A DNA stretch of 7,298 bases, taken from positions 1-7,298 of the forward strand of contig CAYNFH010000283.1 of assembly GCA_964396385.1 (NCBI GenBank). Direction: 5' to 3'. This DNA comes from CAYNFH01 sp964396385. GTDB taxonomy: Bacteria; Armatimonadota; Chthonomonadetes; Chthonomonadales; CAJBBX01. Under the pieces are notes generated by a model. The model saw only the letters and a program-made list of their open reading frames with translations, had not been told where the DNA came from and made no database searches. The position numbers and the translations under genes are program-made. Below are positions 6,053-7,298 of the stretch, piece by piece (positions within the stretch are counted from its first letter, which is position 1; each line of letters opens with the position of its first letter).

Positions 6053-6517
6053 ATGCTGTACCGCAAGACTCGGAGCCCCGAAGAGACCCGCGCGCTCGCC
6101 GACTGCATCGGCCGTCGGCTGGGGCCCGGGGACGTGCTGCTGCTCCACGGCGACCTTGGCGCGGGCAAGACCACGTTCGTTCAGGGGCTCGCGGCAGGAC
6201 TAGGCCTATCGGATCCGGTGACCAGCCCCACGTTCACGCTTATCCACGAGTATCGCGGCGGGCCACTGCCGCTGATCCACCTGGACCCTTACCGCCTGTC
6301 AGGAGCGCAGGACGTGGAGGACCTGGGCTTTGACGAGCTCCTATCGAGCGGGGCAGTGATAGTGGTCGAATGGGCAGAGAGGCTGGAGTCCCTGGCGCCC
6401 CAGGAGGCTCTGGAGGTGCGCCTGGCAGTTATGGGCGAAGAGGAGCGGGAGGTGCGGCTCATCCCGCACGGCTCGCGCTGGGAGAAGCTGCTTCGGGAGG
6501 TCGAGAGCGAGTGCTGA
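6053..6517 (+). CDS. tsaE: tRNA t6A37 biosynthesis ATPase TsaE
   Basis: TsaE (YjeE) is the P-loop ATPase that drives turnover of the TsaB-TsaD complex, which puts threonylcarbamoyl on A37 of ANN-decoding tRNAs; it is cytosolic. The Walker A motif is GDLGAGKT (33-40). The family signatures SPTF (58-61), HLDPYRL (76-82), GFDE (92-95) and EWAER (106-110) all follow in order. The 154-aa length is normal. The start is set by the -10 box 7 bp upstream, which predicts transcription beginning at the ATG itself; no Shine-Dalgarno sequence is present. The end overlaps tsaB by 7 nt. The frame stays open further upstream, but that part lies within the membrane protein gene and lacks TsaE features. Confidence 0.96.
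   Translation: MLYRKTRSPEETRALADCIGRRLGPGDVLLLHGDLGAGKTTFVQGLAAGLGLSDPVTSPTFTLIHEYRGGPLPLIHLDPYRLSGAQDVEDLGFDELLSSGAVIVVEWAERLESLAPQEALEVRLAVMGEEEREVRLIPHGSRWEKLLREVESEC
6495..6500 (+). promoter_or_regulatory. Ribosome binding site for the tsaB GTG start
   Basis: GGGAGG within the tsaE 3' end lies 10 nt before GTG 6511. It supports a GTG start that overlaps tsaE by 7 nt and gives an N-terminus (MLILALETTG) matching the TsaB family. Confidence 0.55.
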
Positions 6518-7209
6518 TCCTGGCGCTGGAGACCACCGGCGAGCTGTGCGGAGTGGCCGTCCGGGACGGCTACGGTCTGCTTGTGGAGCGGGTCTTCCGG
6601 CACCGGATGCGGCTGTCTGAACGATTGCTCCAGGATGTGGACGACGTGCTGGAAGATGCCGGCATTACTCTCCAGGACATACAGGGCCTTGCCGTGGGGG
6701 TGGGTCCTGGCTCATTTACAGGAGTCCGGATCGGGGTCACAACTGTGAAAACCTGGGCGGCATTGCTGGATAAGCCCGTCGTGGGGGTCTCCAGCCTGGA
6801 TGCTCTCATCGCGGAGAACGCTGCTCCCGGCGCTCTGGTAGCGCCTGCGGTGCGGGCGCGGCCGGGCTCCGTGTATACCTGCGACTGGTCCGCGGACGGT
6901 GCGGACCTGCTCATCCATCGCGCGGGCGTGCAGGTTGCAACGGAGGATTTCTGCGCGCGCCTCGTGGCTCAGCCGCACCGACCCGTTGTGGCTTGCGGAG
7001 ACGGCATCGGCGGCCTGCCGTGGTCAAAGTCCGGTCCGCCGCCGGGCATTACGCTGGGCGGGACCAACGCGCCACGTGCAGGTACCGTGGCTGCCATCGC
7101 CGAGGGGCGATTCGCGGCCGGCGTGACCGATGACCCGCTGGCGCTCACACCGCTCTACGTCGCCCCACCCAACATCCATCTAAAGGCAGGGATGAAGGGT
7201 AAGGGATGA
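6511..7209 (+). CDS. tsaB: tRNA t6A37 biosynthesis protein TsaB
   Basis: TsaB (YeaZ) is the ASKHA-fold partner that binds and stabilises TsaD in the t6A37 complex. The N-terminus LILALETTG (2-10) is the typical first strand and phosphate loop. The signature GPGSFTGVR (65-73) is followed by IGVTTVKTWA and VSSLDAL (94-100), and PLYVAPP (214-220) is the usual C-terminal P-x-Y region. The 232-aa length is normal and close to the 231 aa of E. coli TsaB. The GTG start overlaps tsaE and is preceded by GGGAGG. The last six residues (GMKGKG, 227-232) and the stop are encoded by a GGGATGA-type heptamer array, so the natural tail was probably replaced or trimmed beyond the folded domain. rimI or tsaD often lies next to tsaB; neither is visible before the window ends. 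Confidence 0.94.
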   Translation: MLILALETTGELCGVAVRDGYGLLVERVFRHRMRLSERLLQDVDDVLEDAGITLQDIQGLAVGVGPGSFTGVRIGVTTVKTWAALLDKPVVGVSSLDALIAENAAPGALVAPAVRARPGSVYTCDWSADGADLLIHRAGVQVATEDFCARLVAQPHRPVVACGDGIGGLPWSKSGPPPGITLGGTNAPRAGTVAAIAEGRFAAGVTDDPLALTPLYVAPPNIHLKAGMKGKG

Positions 7210-7216
7210 GGGATGA
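7189..7216 (-). repeat. GGGATGA heptamer array over the tsaB stop codon
   Basis: Four back-to-back 7-mers are present: GGGATGA (7189-7195), AGGGTAA (7196-7202), GGGATGA (7203-7209) and GGGATGA (7210-7216). Read on the minus strand these are TCATCCC-type units, close to the C/T-rich tract at 76-115, so the array is in the opposite orientation to that tract. The third unit supplies the tsaB TGA stop. Confidence 0.8.
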
Positions 7217-7237
7217 ATCAGCGCCCGGCGACACAGC

Positions 7238-7249
7238 GAATCCGGATTC
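7238..7249. repeat. 12-bp perfect palindrome GAATCCGGATTC
   Basis: The sequence equals its own reverse complement. Its core (GAATCCGG/CCGGATTC) is also the core of the 10-bp inverted repeat within the membrane protein gene, and both stand next to CTCACGA heptamers. It could be a protein-binding site or part of the repeat unit; nothing else indicates which. Confidence 0.6.
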
Positions 7250-7253
7250 TGCT

Positions 7254-7298
7254 CTCACGACTCACGACTTACGACTCACGACTCGGTAGTCGCCTCCT
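7254..7298 (+). repeat. CTCACGA heptamer array after tsaB
   Basis: The units are CTCACGA (7254-7260), CTCACGA (7261-7267), CTTACGA (7268-7274), CTCACGA (7275-7281) and the degenerate CTCGGTA (7282-7288). The tract closes with TCGCCTCC (7290-7297), the same octamer that ends the heptamer run at 63-70. CGACT (7279-7283) and AGTCG (7288-7292) could form a small hairpin with a 4-nt loop. No T run follows, so it is not a standard terminator. The 89 bases after tsaB show no convincing gene. Confidence 0.82.

Noticed and set aside
6370..6510. Upstream extension of tsaB from an ATG at 6370
   Set aside because: It lies inside tsaE and encodes Gly/Ala/Arg-rich sequence; the TsaB family starts at the LILALETTG strand, matched by GTG 6511.
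7206..7289. Small open frame of 27 codons overlapping the tsaB stop (ATGA style)
   Set aside because: It is made of repeat and palindrome sequence, has no family features and stops at TAG 7287-7289. A second frame from ATG 7213 stays open to the window end but is also repeat-encoded.
7279..7292. Rho-independent terminator after tsaB
   Set aside because: The stem is only 5 bp, is formed from repeat units, and is not followed by a T run.

Overview
This is a GC-rich, densely packed bacterial segment. All seven genes lie on the + strand and nearly all overlap by 4-7 nt. A kdsD-kdsC pair (Kdo synthesis) points to a diderm bacterium with an LPS-like outer membrane. The two evident promoters are extended -10 boxes almost on top of the start codon, so the transcripts should be leaderless or nearly so. 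Intergenic gaps are filled with short tandem repeats of 7-8 bp. Together these features suggest a non-proteobacterial diderm, with Armatimonadota or a relative as my best guess. That guess rests on style rather than a marker gene and is weak.

Layout. Positions 1-141 hold no gene: composite heptamer and octamer repeats lead into an extended -10 promoter (TGC-TATAAT). From it runs a five-gene operon: kdsD (D-arabinose-5-phosphate isomerase), kdsC (Kdo-8-phosphate phosphatase), a cytosolic 5'-nucleotidase-like metallophosphoesterase with an altered catalytic motif, and two polytopic GT-C-like membrane proteins (745 and 467 aa). A second extended -10 box, whose hexamer contains the stop codon of the fifth gene, then drives tsaE and tsaB, two components of the tRNA t6A37 machinery. 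The end of tsaB runs into a heptamer array, and the last 89 bases are repeats and small palindromes with no convincing gene.

How the genes work together. KdsD makes arabinose-5-phosphate, which KdsA (not in the window) condenses to Kdo-8-phosphate; KdsC then removes the phosphate. The two membrane proteins resemble enzymes that move sugars from polyprenyl-phosphate donors on the outer face of the inner membrane, so the operon as a whole looks like envelope glycan assembly. TsaE and TsaB act with TsaC and TsaD on ANN-decoding tRNAs and appear to be a separate transcription unit.

The least ordinary content is the repeats. Heptamers (CTCACGA, SGACTCT, CTTCAAC, GGGATGA) and octamers (CACCCCYT, GAACACCY) occur between genes, but also inside the 745-aa membrane protein as two in-frame low-complexity linkers, and at the 3' end of tsaB, where a repeat unit supplies the stop codon. 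Most of these units are free of stop codons on one strand and carry TGA on the other, and their orientation in each gene matches the outcome. The other point worth following is an 18-of-19 match between the two promoters.
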